The notes under the pieces were generated by a model. It had not been told where the DNA came from, ran no database searches, and saw nothing but the letters and a program-made list of their open reading frames with translations. From Halichondria panicea (Eukaryota; Porifera; Demospongiae; Suberitida; Halichondriidae): DNA of 64,000 nt. Both the position numbers and the translations under genes were made by a program. Shown in pieces: positions 1-12,068 of this stretch (position 1 is its first letter; the number at the start of each line of letters is the position of its first letter). Location of the stretch: positions 434,001 to 498,000 of the forward strand of contig NC_087379.1 of NCBI RefSeq assembly GCF_963675165.1. Reading direction: 5' to 3'.

Positions 1-1
1 C

Positions 2-1327
2 GAAGTGCTTGTGTCTGACCCGGTCAAGGGTGCCCTACTGATTTGCTTGGTCCTTTTTGTGACACTAACGATATTTGCGATACACGTTGTGAGTACCTTG
101 AACACTAACCATCCGTCCATCAAAGCCACCAACCCCAAGTTATACCACTTTGCATATGTTGGTACCTACGTCCAATCCACTGCCACTATCATCTACATTG
201 TGGGGGACACTCTGGGTTTGATTCCTTACATCTCTCACTGTTTTCTACTACATTTCACCGTGGTGGCCATCAGTACTGGTTCTGTTCTTGTGTTTGCTTC
301 TTTGACGGCTATCTCGTTTCGTATCTATCGCATCTTTGTCCATTACATGCATCCTGGTATGTTGATCCGTGATGGTTTTCTACTTGGCTTCATCATAGTG
401 ACAACAAGTGTGTATTTTATCTGTTACTTTGTTGTCAGTTTGGTTTATCGACCAGACGAATCTCGAGTATGTGTTAGTACCCAAGGAGATACAGTTACTC
501 AGCGTGCTATTTGCCACTACCGACTTCCCCAGTGGATACTAGTATCTCAAATTATCCCTATTCTCATAACTGTACTGGCTGTTGCGTTTTCGTTGCTCAG
601 TTTCAAGAAGGTGACAATTCAACAGTTCAAGACTAACTCCATCATAATTGTTTGTTTCTTCTCCTTTATTAATACGGGAGTTTGGATTCTATATTACGAA
701 TTTCAAGTGATTGGTTCGTCTACTAACCCGTCGCTAGGGCCTGTGGTGGGGATCACTGGAGCCAGTCTTGTGGTTTGCCTCCTGTTCCTGTATCTACCGC
801 CATCTCTGCCTGTGCTAGGGGACTACTATCAAGCCCATTTAAAGAAGTATCGCTCTCCTTGCTGCCTTAAGATAACAAATGGAATGTGTGCCCACAACAA
901 AGACAATGCTAACAGCAACACTGATGATGCACTCACTACGGATGATGTCATGACCACCACTGATTCAATGCTTTATAAATATTCATACTCCAAATCTCAA
1001 GACGATGCTATAGCGATTAACGACCTTGACCCTGTGTGTTCCCCTAGGGCAAATGTGCAAACTACTGATGATGTCATGACCACCACTGATTCAATGCTTT
1101 ATAAATATTCATACTCCAAATCTCAAGACGATGCTATAGCGATTAACGACCTTGACCCTGTGTGTTCCCCTAGGGCAAATGTGCAAACTACTGATGATGT
1201 CATGACCACCACTGATTCAATGCTTTATAGATATTCATTCTCCAAATCTCAAGACGAGACTATAGCGATTAACGACCTTGACCCTGTGTGTCCCCCTAGG
1301 GCAAAATGTGCAAATAACTGTTTGTGA
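2..1327 (+). CDS. Class C-like seven-transmembrane receptor, 3' part (5' end outside window)
   Basis: The frame is open to the window edge, so the true start lies upstream; the first codons here are GTG, not ATG. Seven hydrophobic segments are visible, roughly residues 5-30, 48-70, 78-108, 122-147, 178-205, 212-238 and 248-275. A cysteine at the start of TM3 and one in the loop after TM4 could form the usual disulfide. The spacing and the motif SFRIYRIF after TM3 resemble class C (GABA-B/mGluR-type) receptors, whose ligand-binding Venus-flytrap domain would lie upstream. The cytoplasmic tail is Thr/Ser/Asp-rich and ends in three 42-residue repeats. Class C is an inference from topology and weak motifs; another 7TM family is possible. 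Confidence 0.6.
   Translation, partial: EVLVSDPVKGALLICLVLFVTLTIFAIHVVSTLNTNHPSIKATNPKLYHFAYVGTYVQSTATIIYIVGDTLGLIPYISHCFLLHFTVVAISTGSVLVFASLTAISFRIYRIFVHYMHPGMLIRDGFLLGFIIVTTSVYFICYFVVSLVYRPDESRVCVSTQGDTVTQRAICHYRLPQWILVSQIIPILITVLAVAFSLLSFKKVTIQQFKTNSIIIVCFFSFINTGVWILYYEFQVIGSSTNPSLGPVVGITGASLVVCLLFLYLPPSLPVLGDYYQAHLKKYRSPCCLKITNGMCAHNKDNANSNTDDALTTDDVMTTTDSMLYKYSYSKSQDDAIAINDLDPVCSPRANVQTTDDVMTTTDSMLYKYSYSKSQDDAIAINDLDPVCSPRANVQTTDDVMTTTDSMLYRYSFSKSQDETIAINDLDPVCPPRAKCANNCL
935..1315 (+). repeat. Three in-frame 126-bp coding tandem repeats in receptor tail
   Basis: The units start at 935, 1061 and 1187. Each encodes 42 residues beginning TTDDVMTTTDSMLY and ending near DPVCSPRAN. Units 1 and 2 are almost identical in DNA. 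Unit 3 has several substitutions and a slightly altered end before the stop. The near identity points to a recent duplication. Confidence 0.9.
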
Positions 1328-1543
1328 AGTATAACAAAAGACAATTATAGCTAGCTACCACCGCCACATAGCTAGCTATACATGTATGTGTGGTCATGCC
1401 TAGCTTGGTCTCATGTACGTATATATTATTATTATGTTAACAGTAATCATTTTCAATTTTCAATTAGTTTCAGCAATAATTATTATATTCAACAACATTT
1501 TGAACAACATTCAGTAAAAATAATGACAAGCAAATTATAACTT

Positions 1544-2151
1544 TTACAAAGATTTCCAAAACTTTGGATCCATTTGCAATCTCCTCTGAAAGTTCCCATA
1601 CCACTGTTGCAGTGCAGAGGCGGGTATGTAAGTCTCCGCTGGGTTCAGCATACTTTGCTTGGGGTCAACAGCAAATGATGTCGCATAATTGAACAAGCTC
1701 TCGAGCATTTTTTGACTAAACTCTGCAAATTGAGACACGGTGGAAGCCTCCGTATTAGCAGAAGGGGTCTTTTGTGATATTTCTGTTAGTGGTTCTACTG
1801 ATATCCCAATGAGTGCTTGTGTGGCAAGCATACTAGTAGACAGTGCTCCCATCGACTGGCCAAACGGGTTTAGCGGTGTGGTGTCCGTGGGTTTCAGTCT
1901 TGCTATCTTGAATATTGCACTGGGTTTGTCATTGGAGATATACCCAAGTAGTTGCCAAGAGACGCTTCCATCGGGGCCAGGCCATCCAATGTGTATAGAG
2001 CCTCCAAATCCATCACTGAATGGTACTTGACCAGTTAAAAACACGACAATGTGGTTGACACTCTCTGCATGGTCTAGCGTGAGCACGAACGTGTTCTCGT
2101 CAGCTTGCTGTACGTTGGTGTTAACCTGAGTGTGTGTGCGTGTGTACGTGT

Positions 2152-2194
<43 letters not shown>

Positions 2195-2321
2195 TGTGTG
2201 TGTGTGATGTGTGAGAGCGATGTGTGAGAGCGTATGTGCATGTGTGTTATTAAAGAATGTGCAATCAGAATATGATACCTGCTTGACTTACCAATCTTCC
2301 AGAGGCCAATACCCCAAACAT
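1544..2321 (-). CDS. HIKESHI: Hikeshi, Hsp70 nuclear import carrier
   Basis: Two exons on the minus strand. Exon 1 is 2292-2321 and encodes MFGVLASGRL, followed by a GTAAGT donor. Exon 2 runs from 2125 to 1544 and opens with VNTNVQQADENTFVL. The joined protein starts MFGVLASGRLVNT, like human Hikeshi MFGCLVAGRLVQT, and continues with SVNHIVVFLTGQVPF, WQLLGYISNDKPSAIFKI and a C-terminal WYGNFQRRLQ..FWK motif. Length is about 204 residues against 197 in human. Hikeshi binds nucleoporin FG repeats and carries Hsp70 into the nucleus under heat stress. The small first exon is easily missed because a TG microsatellite fills the intron. It lies tail-to-tail with the receptor gene and head-to-head with the PAQR gene. 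Confidence 0.93.
2131..2209. repeat. TG microsatellite in Hikeshi intron
   Basis: Nearly pure TG repeat broken by a few TACG units, starting a few bases from the Hikeshi exon 2 acceptor. It forms most of the 166-bp intron. Confidence 0.85.
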
Positions 2322-2497
2322 GTTGTTGGTGACGTATCCCAAGAAAGCACTTGTCCTAGCCTCAGCCAATCTATGCCTCAGCCACATCCGGTATGAACAT
2401 TTTGAGACGAAGGTTTTACCCAATTAACACTTTCACATCCGGTAGCTTGTAGTAAACAACCGCAAGTACAAGCAAATTACAAGCTAGAGCTAGCTGT

Positions 2498-3538
2498 ATG
2501 AAATCAACCATGAAGGCCAAAGCAAGCAAGACACCGGGCAGCAGCAAAGACTCCATTCTGCTGCACAGAGATCAGGTCCCTTCAATGCAAATAGAGCCGT
2601 ACATTATCACAGGGTATCGACAACCTGGGACATCAGTACTCGGGTCCATTCGATATGCGTTTGTACTACATAACGATGTCGGTAACTTCTGGACCCATTT
2701 CCTCCCCTTACTTGCCTGGGTGGCGTGGTTAGCCTGGTTGGCAAAGTATCGTATTGACTTCACTGATCCCTACTATTACCCTCTACTCTGTTTCTGGGCT
2801 GGAGCTTGCTCTTACGTACTGTTCAGCAGTATGGCTCATCTTCTCTCGAATATCTCATTCACTGTGAGATCAGTTTGTTTTACATTGGATTATCTGGGCA
2901 TTGCTTTGTATGCTTTGGGCGGTGCAATAAGCGGATTCTTTTATGAACAATCGATAGGCAGTCCGCTGTTTAAGTATCAAGGTCTGGTGTTGTCGCTGGA
3001 TGTTGCCATAGCAATCAGTGCAACTCTGATGTGTGGACTTACACGATTTTATTGGAGAAATTTTCGATACTTGATTCGAGCTTTCTCTTTTGTGTTCCCG
3101 TATGCGACTGCAGTAGCTCCATTTATTCAACGTTTATTTGTGTGTCTACTCACAGGAAACGAATGTGTCACAGAAACACTGCATCTTCATGTATCAGGAT
3201 TCTTTTTAACATTTACAATTGCATTCTTTTTTGTCAGCAAAATCCCCGAGCGGTTTGCTCCGGGAAGATTCGATATTTATTTTCAGAGTCACCAACTGTT
3301 CCACGTTGTAGCTGTCGTGCAAACGTGCACACAGATGTACATGTTTCCATTGGACGCTCAGTTGAGGAAAGATGCTCTATCCGTTGTTGAGGGAGCTACT
3401 CCGAATATCTACAACACTCTTCTCCCGTTCATGTTCGCTGAAGTGGTGGGAATTGTAATAGCGAGTGTTGTGGGTGTGCTAATTGTGAGGGGTGTGCTGG
3501 TGTATGACGAGAAACAACATTATAGCAAGACTAAGTAG
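2498..3538 (+). CDS. PAQR family seven-transmembrane receptor
   Basis: Single-exon 346-residue protein. PAQR signatures are present in order: ITGYRQPG near residue 38, then NDVGNFWTHFLPL, then SSMAHLLSNIS with CFTLDYLGIALYALG in the next helix, and finally SHQLFHVVAVV near the C terminus. The conserved His residues of the second and last motifs and the Asp of LDY are the residues proposed to bind zinc in this family. The pattern fits the membrane progestin receptor branch (PAQR5-9) better than the adiponectin receptors, but that sub-assignment is tentative. PAQR proteins act at the plasma or internal membranes. The start chosen is the first ATG; an ATG four codons later is also possible. Confidence 0.88.
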   Translation: MKSTMKAKASKTPGSSKDSILLHRDQVPSMQIEPYIITGYRQPGTSVLGSIRYAFVLHNDVGNFWTHFLPLLAWVAWLAWLAKYRIDFTDPYYYPLLCFWAGACSYVLFSSMAHLLSNISFTVRSVCFTLDYLGIALYALGGAISGFFYEQSIGSPLFKYQGLVLSLDVAIAISATLMCGLTRFYWRNFRYLIRAFSFVFPYATAVAPFIQRLFVCLLTGNECVTETLHLHVSGFFLTFTIAFFFVSKIPERFAPGRFDIYFQSHQLFHVVAVVQTCTQMYMFPLDAQLRKDALSVVEGATPNIYNTLLPFMFAEVVGIVIASVVGVLIVRGVLVYDEKQHYSKTK

Positions 3539-3644
3539 GGACTATTTTGTAGGTAAAATAATTGTACGGTTGGTTTCAATTTTTATATTTTTATTATGTT
3601 TGTTTTCATAATTCATATTGAAGTTATAAAATGGGGTGGGATTG

Positions 3645-3760
3645 GTGTGATGACTCTATGGCTTTGTGGTAGTAGGCAAAAGAGAGAGGTCTTATATAAT
3701 TTAGTCGTGGGTTCAATTCTGGTCTCTATCTCAAAATGAGAGAGGATTTCCATTGCAGTT
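3645..3760 (+). repeat. Possible tRNA-derived SINE
   Basis: TGGCTTTGTGGTAGTAGGC (from about 3659) resembles an RNA polymerase III A box. GGGTTCAATTC about 45 bases later resembles a B box. The spacing matches a tRNA-like SINE head. No tail or flanking duplication was identified. Confidence 0.4.
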
Positions 3761-3810
3761 TTGAACACACCATACTTTAAATGTAACCAGTCCTGTGAAG
3801 ATGGTATATA

Positions 3811-3856
3811 TAGGTGGGCGTTGGTTTTCGTGGAGATCAAAGCCAACGCCCACCTA
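3811..3856. repeat. Small inverted repeat (foldback)
   Basis: Two arms of about 17 bases (TAGGTGGGCGTTGG and its complement) separated by a short loop. It lies between PAQR and SPRYD3. It may be the end of a small transposon or part of a transcript hairpin. Nothing else was seen in 3860-4083. Confidence 0.6.
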
Positions 3857-4083
3857 CCATTTCAGGGATAGGACCAGCACATGCACATAATTATATGGTA
3901 TTCATTCTCATACTCTAGTCATATACAATGTAGCTATAACTATTTCTAGACTACATTTGTACGGAGTATTAAACAAAAACTGATTAATTATTCGTGAGTG
4001 TTCTTATGGACAGCATTGCACAATAACAATCACATAAAAATCTAACACACAATGTGATGATAAAAACCCAAGAACACACACAA

Positions 4084-5430
4084 TCAACCAGTTATTGGTT
4101 TCAAGTTCACTTTGACTTTCTCTCCAGGAGTCATCATGGCCACGACGGGATACAGTCCCTCGGGAGGCAGGTAGAAATCAGTCTCTCCGATCACCTCTCC
4201 ATTCTTAGTGAAATAGACAGTGCACTTAGTTCCTTTGAGCTTGCTCTCATTGACACTCTTGGCTTGTGCTAGCAAGTTAGCTCTACCCCTTATGGCAGGT
4301 ATTCTTCCATGACCTCCGAAAAGAAATTCGTCATCGTCGGAACAATAATCTTCTTCGTCGCTATTATAGTCAAGCATATCATCGTATGCTTGGTCGAGTC
4401 GTACCATGTCCGGATCCTCAATGTCCGAGTCCGAGTCTGGAGATAACGGCCTGTCAGGGTACACATCATCGGAATCGGAATTTGAGAAGATAACTCCACA
4501 GCCCATAGTGTCACCGTCTGTACAAGTCGGCCCAAACGGCTCTCCATGTCCTCTCTCTTTGTACATGTGTCCGTTATCGGCATGGTAGCCAATCGAACCT
4601 TTGTTCCACCCGGGGTGTCTGTGTAGAGGGTAGGTAGGGATGGCTAGCCCGAGCGCCAACCAGCCTTTCTTGCCAGAGCTCAAAACGTCCATTTCAAAAT
4701 AATGGTTTTGCTTGTCAATTCGAAAGTTAGCTTGTGCGATCCCCACATCTTGATTGCTCAGTCCGTCTCCCGTGTACTCAATAGTGCAGCCATCATCCAC
4801 AAATTTGACACCATTAGATCTCAGCCAGGTGCTTGAGGGGGAGTGGTCTTGTACCATCGGCTCTAGTAGACTGTCGGGGTTCTTCTGCCAGTGGCCAAGG
4901 TAGCGAACCACTTCGTTTTGGCTATGGAGGCCAATCAATGGATACAAGCCGTATACAGGCCGTTTCATTCTCATAGAGTCTCCAACTCGTTTCCCATTCT
5001 TTGTGAAAAAAACATCCACGTAACCGTCACCAACATCAGCATTGTAGTCGACTCCACAACCCATTCGATCGCCCTCCGTACAAGTGGGTCCAAAACCTTT
5101 TCCATACCCGTTCTCGTGGAACAGGCGTCCGTCGTCGGCGTGATATCCGATCCCATTCCGATTCCAGCCAGGCATTCTCTCCAGAGGGTACGACAGATCT
5201 CCAACTCCCACACCAATGGCACACTTGGATCCTTTACAAACAATTTCATACTCGAAATAATTCAACATCGGAGTCAAGGGCTCTACAATACGGACCACGC
5301 CCACTCTGCCACCTTCACCACGGAATTTGAAGAGATTTCCATCGACTTCAGCGTTTCTGCCAATGTTAAAGCGTCCCTTTGTGTGAAGCTTTGTTCCTTG
5401 TTCCATTCTCCTCCAGTTGGTAGCTTGCAA
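4084..5430 (-). CDS. SPRYD3: SPRY domain-containing protein 3-like, two SPRY domains
   Basis: Uninterrupted 448-residue frame, close to the 442 residues of human SPRYD3. SPRY domain 1 (about residues 40-180) has NYFEYEI, GVGVGDLSYPL, GWNRNGIGYHADDG and VFFTKNGKRVG. SPRY domain 2 (about 210-440) repeats these as HYFEMDV, LALGLAIPTYP, GWNKGSIGYHADNG and VYFTKNGEVIG. As in the vertebrate protein, an acidic Asp/Glu/Ser-rich insert interrupts the second domain. The C terminus GEKVKVNL matches the human end. SPRY domains bind short peptide ligands; the cellular role of SPRYD3 is not known. It is divergently transcribed from PKMYT1 across 357 bp. Confidence 0.9.
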   Translation of the reverse strand: MQATNWRRMEQGTKLHTKGRFNIGRNAEVDGNLFKFRGEGGRVGVVRIVEPLTPMLNYFEYEIVCKGSKCAIGVGVGDLSYPLERMPGWNRNGIGYHADDGRLFHENGYGKGFGPTCTEGDRMGCGVDYNADVGDGYVDVFFTKNGKRVGDSMRMKRPVYGLYPLIGLHSQNEVVRYLGHWQKNPDSLLEPMVQDHSPSSTWLRSNGVKFVDDGCTIEYTGDGLSNQDVGIAQANFRIDKQNHYFEMDVLSSGKKGWLALGLAIPTYPLHRHPGWNKGSIGYHADNGHMYKERGHGEPFGPTCTDGDTMGCGVIFSNSDSDDVYPDRPLSPDSDSDIEDPDMVRLDQAYDDMLDYNSDEEDYCSDDDEFLFGGHGRIPAIRGRANLLAQAKSVNESKLKGTKCTVYFTKNGEVIGETDFYLPPEGLYPVVAMMTPGEKVKVNLKPITG

Positions 5431-5787
5431 AGCCTTTGACTGTCGCTTCTTTGGGCCGGCTGCTTCCAGTCAACTTTACTTATCTTTTATAGGGGGTTGG
5501 GATATGCTTGACCTTTGACCTACCAACAGTTTTGGAAATAATTATGTCATTGTTTCCTGACCTTTGACCCTAGCATTACGTCTGATTCTGATTGGTTAAG
5601 ACCGTCCTAGAAAAAGGCGCGAAAAAGATGGTGCAAGATTTTGCTCGTTGCAACTCGACAAGAAAGTAAAGTACCGTCGTTGCGAAGCTTATTTTTACTT
5701 CAGCTGCTAATATAAGCTGCTAAAAGAAAAGTCTGATTGAAGAGAAAAAAAGTAAAGATTTGGCCACAATCTGAAGGAGTGCACTAA
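5431..5787. promoter_or_regulatory. Bidirectional promoter between SPRYD3 and PKMYT1
   Basis: The 357-bp gap between two divergent start codons. It contains an ATTGG (inverted CCAAT, NF-Y type) at 5591-5595 and GGCGCGAAAAA at 5616-5626. The latter is the complement of an E2F-type TTTTTCGCGCC. Both element types are typical of cell-cycle genes. Function is inferred from motif and position. Confidence 0.6.
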
Positions 5788-8488
<2,701 letters not shown>

Positions 8489-8778
8489 GTCTTCTTTATT
8501 TTATGTGTTTCTGTGATTTCCAAAATTTTTTACATTATTCTGTTTTGTGATTTGCGAATACTACACATTTTGCACTTCTTCCTGCTTACATTCCATGGAT
8601 TCCGTATATCAAGTAGTATCACGTCCTGTTTGCATACCATTAACTCCGTATACCTAGGCTAATATCCGTAATCTACATGGCCTCGTGGTGACCAAATACC
8701 CGCCAAGTTAACTGAATAGTGACAGAGAATCTAAATACTGTTACAAGCTAGCTGCTAACGTGCGAGACAGATCGAGCC
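8489..8778 (+). promoter_or_regulatory. Short intergenic region, likely promoter of gene X
   Basis: 290 bp between the PKMYT1 stop and the gene X start. CCCGCCAA near 8699 is the complement of TTGGCGGG, an E2F-like half of the consensus. No other gene was seen. It must also hold the PKMYT1 3' end. Confidence 0.35.
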
Positions 8779-11616
8779 ATGGCCGCCGTACTGAGACTAC
8801 CAAGGGAGGATTTCCTATCGGACAAGTACATGGAGACCTTCTATAAAGCGCACGTAGCCTCCAGGACACGGGGCAGCATCGATGAGGACATTGCCGCCAT
8901 CGAAGCTGAGATTAAAAAGTGAATAAGCTATTCATACTGTGTTAGCTTACAAGGGACCTATTGTTCGTGTAATAGACAGCTTTGTGCTCTGGTTGTAGTG
9001 TACTTGTTAGCTGTGCTTGAGTGATGTGCGTGTATGGTATGACCATGGTATATGATCATGATTAGTTGTAATTAGTCGTGGCTATAGAATGTACGACTGT
9101 AGCTAAGACTGGACGGTTACTGCGCTAATGTCTATAGCTCCACTGAGCCTCTCAGTAAATTATGCTTTACTAGGAATTGTTACATAATGTTTGGCAAGAG
9201 CTGTGCTGTACGAATGTATCACTAAGACTGTAGAATCAATAATTTAGGTATTGTACGCTTCCTTGATCAGTGTTTCTGTTGTGTGGTGGGTGGGCTGCCA
9301 GTTTTGCCTTAGCCCTTCCATTCACTGACTTCCTCTGGGCTAGCTAGCTATATACCTAATTGAATTCACCATCCCACTAAATAAATTCATACTCCACATC
9401 AGTGCCCTCTGTTTATTCAACCTGTTGTCCTTGGTGATAAGATACGTGTTCTAGGGTGGTTTGCAACTGTTAGGGGTGGGAAGTGTTCCATATACACCCC
9501 TTGTGGCTAGCTATGTGAGATCACAGTGGTCAGTGGTGTTTTCTTTTGATTTCTTACATAGTTTCGTTTTGTGTGCGATTGTGTCGGATTTGGTTCAATG
9601 AACGTTGCGGTTTTCACATTCAACCATTCTTGGTTTCCTCTTTCTCTTCAGGGTTAGGAAGTACCAGTCCAATTTCAAACGCTGCAAGTATGATCACCAT
9701 CTCAACTCTTGTGGCGGTTCGGAGTGCTCAGATGTAGATGACCTGGATACAAGCTCTGTGAGTGTGTGAGGTGTGTGTGAGGGGGTGGGGATGGTATGAT
9801 GTCCTAGTTGACCTGCATACAAGCTCTGTGAGTGTGTGTGAGGTGTGAGGGGGGGATGGTATGATGTCCATATTAAAGTTAATGAGTGGTTATGAATGTC
9901 TGGTTATGGTCATATGATTCCCAGTTAGTGATGTGGCCGGTGATGTAATGGTTGATATTCATATCACTGTAGAGCTCCTATACAATTATTTCTGAGCTTA
10001 TTCATATAAGAACTAGCTTTAGAAATGTACCTCAATTATAATTATAATTTCTACAACATGCAGGAGTTATCAACCGTCTCAGCATCAGTGTTCAAAGTCT
10101 CCAACTGTACTCCTGAGTCCTATCGCTCTGTCTCCCCCTCCTCCAGTGTGTACGGAGCTAAGGAGGGGACCTTTGTATTTCCACGAGGACCAGATGTGTT
10201 CACTTGGGCAGTTACCCAGCAGGTTACTCATGACCATGACTACTGTAAGCCCGAGACCCTGCCCACTACAACACTCATTGAGAGGGGGACCGTGAGCATG
10301 AAGGGTGTTCCCTGGTGAGTGGGTCGGCTTAGCTTAGGTAGCAATGCTATGGATCTGGTGAAATAACTTTTTTGGCCCTCTCAAAAAATCCATGTATACT
10401 GTAACACAAACAGCTTTAAGAGCTACAAAATGCATATTTTAATATTTTAAATTGGACTTTACAGCATGAGGAATTTGTTGGTATGGTGTACTTCCCCTGT
10501 GTGGCAGCCTGTGTGGGCTTCCACTGCAATGCTGAACCTACCAGTCTGATATAACCCCACCCCTTCCCCTCCAGGCACACTATTGGGTCCCCCCAGAGAG
10601 CCCAGGCCGTATTCAAGCTATCCTGTATCCTCCAACATCGACCCTCCGGCCGCCAGTCGCCTATCTTCTCCTCTTTTGACCTCTTACCGACCTCTCTAGC
10701 CAACAGTATCAGAAAAACTGGCAATCTTGGTGAATACATTGTACTGTGTGTGAAGTAATGTACATGTGTGGTGTATTCTATAGCCTGTTGGCTTTAAAGT
10801 TACTATATAGCTATTAATTGAGAGTTTGAATCAAATTTAAAGATGTACAGAACATCAGGTGGCTTGATGATAAAGGTTAGCTTGCGTGTAAATGCATGTA
10901 CATGGTCTGTGCTACTGCTAATCAGTCACTATCTACTGTACACTATCTTGTACATGTACTGTACATTGACACGCTTCATCTCCAGGACTAACACACACTC
11001 TCAGTGGACACAAACCTCCCAAAGCCACTCAGAAACTATCATCAACTATCAGCAATGTCGGAATACAAGAGCTCAAAAGTCGAGAGAGAACAACACATCA
11101 GGTGACTAGAATGCACACACACAAACGTATTTAAGCTAGGCCTGCTTATCACAGCATCTACCTCTTCATTCTAGATATCATCTATCCCCCTCCACAGAAA
11201 CCAGTGGTGATTGTTCCCAAGATAGACCACACAGTCCACAAGCAGTTGAAGTCCTCCACAGGACCTGTGAGGACTCGTAGCAAGCGAACCAGACAGTCCC
11301 CCTACACAACCAGACACTCAGAGGTGAGGCCTTGCCCACACAAACCAAACCACCACACACAAACCTTAGGCCATTGCATGGTTGCACCACAACCTTACAA
11401 AGAAGGCCTTGACTCATTGCATGGTTGTGATGTATACTGCCTGGTGCACCCCCCCACACAAGCATGGCTGTGGTGTACTCATAATATTATATTGACCTGG
11501 TGTGGTTATCTGCACAGAAAGCAGTCGGTAATTTTAATTTGTTGTGTGTGCAGGTGACGAGGATGCGGAAAGTGAGCAGCTGTTCTGAGGGGGAGGACCC
11601 TGTCGTTATCGATTGA
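8779..11616 (+). CDS. Unrecognised 318-residue protein (gene X), source of the duplicated tail exons
   Basis: Seven exons with matching phases: 8779-8918, 9652-9757, 10064-10314, 10575-10729, 10986-11101, 11198-11323 and 11554-11616, totalling 957 bases. The protein starts MAAVLRLPREDFLSDKYMET with a short acidic helical N terminus ending in IAAIEAEIKK. A Cys/His-containing stretch follows (CKYDHHLNSCGGSECSD), then a Ser/Pro-rich middle with an aromatic block VFPRGPDVFTWAVTQQ. The tail is basic (TGPVRTRSKRTRQSPY), ending EGEDPVVID. No family was recognised. Basic motifs and SP/TP sites would suit a nuclear phosphoprotein, but this is speculation. Its last four exons recur five times downstream. 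Confidence 0.75.
9739..9875 (+). repeat. Tandem duplication of exon 2 end and splice donor of gene X
   Basis: The 3' end of exon 2 and the donor region (GATACAAGCTCTGTGAGTG) recur about 70 bases downstream with G/T-rich flanks. This leaves a second near-identical donor at 9828. Use of it would add 70 nucleotides and shift the frame. Confidence 0.7.
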
Positions 11617-12068
11617 TGATGTCATCTGATGTCACAGAACTGAATAATAATTCACTCTAGGCAACTAATAAATTGTCTGTATGTTTCATACAGTTGTTCA
11701 ATTCTAATTACTTAATTAATGTCTTTATTTGATTTGGAGACTCACGTCATTTCAGAAGAATATATTATTATCAATTTCCCATGAGATAATAATTGTGTAT
11801 ATTAAATTAAGGGGAGGGGATGAAGAAATGACAATTAGACTACTTTATAAACTCTCCAAGAGTATTGACTAGACATGCATGCATGCTGTAATTATGTTGA
11901 CATGAAAGAAAATAAATTCATGACTACAATTATTTCACACAAAAATAATTCACTATTAAACTCAAACATAATTATAAATGCATCTCGCTATATATTGCTA
12001 GTCTTGGAGGTCCAGTACAATGGAAAATATATAGACACATCACACATACAGAAATGACACTAAATGTC
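11617..12068. other. Convergent intergenic spacer between gene X tail and NCK1
   Basis: AT-rich 450 bp between the gene X stop and the NCK1 stop. It contains CTAATAAATT, a candidate polyadenylation signal for gene X, near 11665. The same spacer recurs at 15106-15570, 19232-19691, 49813-50188, 53359-53819 and 56904-57357, so it belongs to the duplicated unit. Confidence 0.7.

Noticed and set aside
2211-2396. 61-codon plus-strand frame between Hikeshi and PAQR
   Set aside because: It overlaps Hikeshi exon 1 and its microsatellite intron in antisense.
4891-5439. 182-codon plus-strand frame opposite SPRYD3
   Set aside because: It lies antisense to a strongly conserved SPRY domain and has no recognisable motif; a shadow frame.
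10416-10739. 107-codon minus-strand frame over gene X exon 4
   Set aside because: It covers the intron and exon 4 antisense; the plus-strand exon is supported by splice sites and phase.
11178-11465. Recurrent 95-98-codon minus-strand frame (for example at 14652, 18776, 52903, 56451)
   Set aside because: It recurs only because gene X exon 6 is duplicated; it is the antisense of the coding KPVVIVPK exon and has no start context or motif of its own.
11875-12057. 60-codon frame repeated downstream of several gene X tails
   Set aside because: It sits in the AT-rich 3' spacer; copies differ by indels and it has no coding signal.
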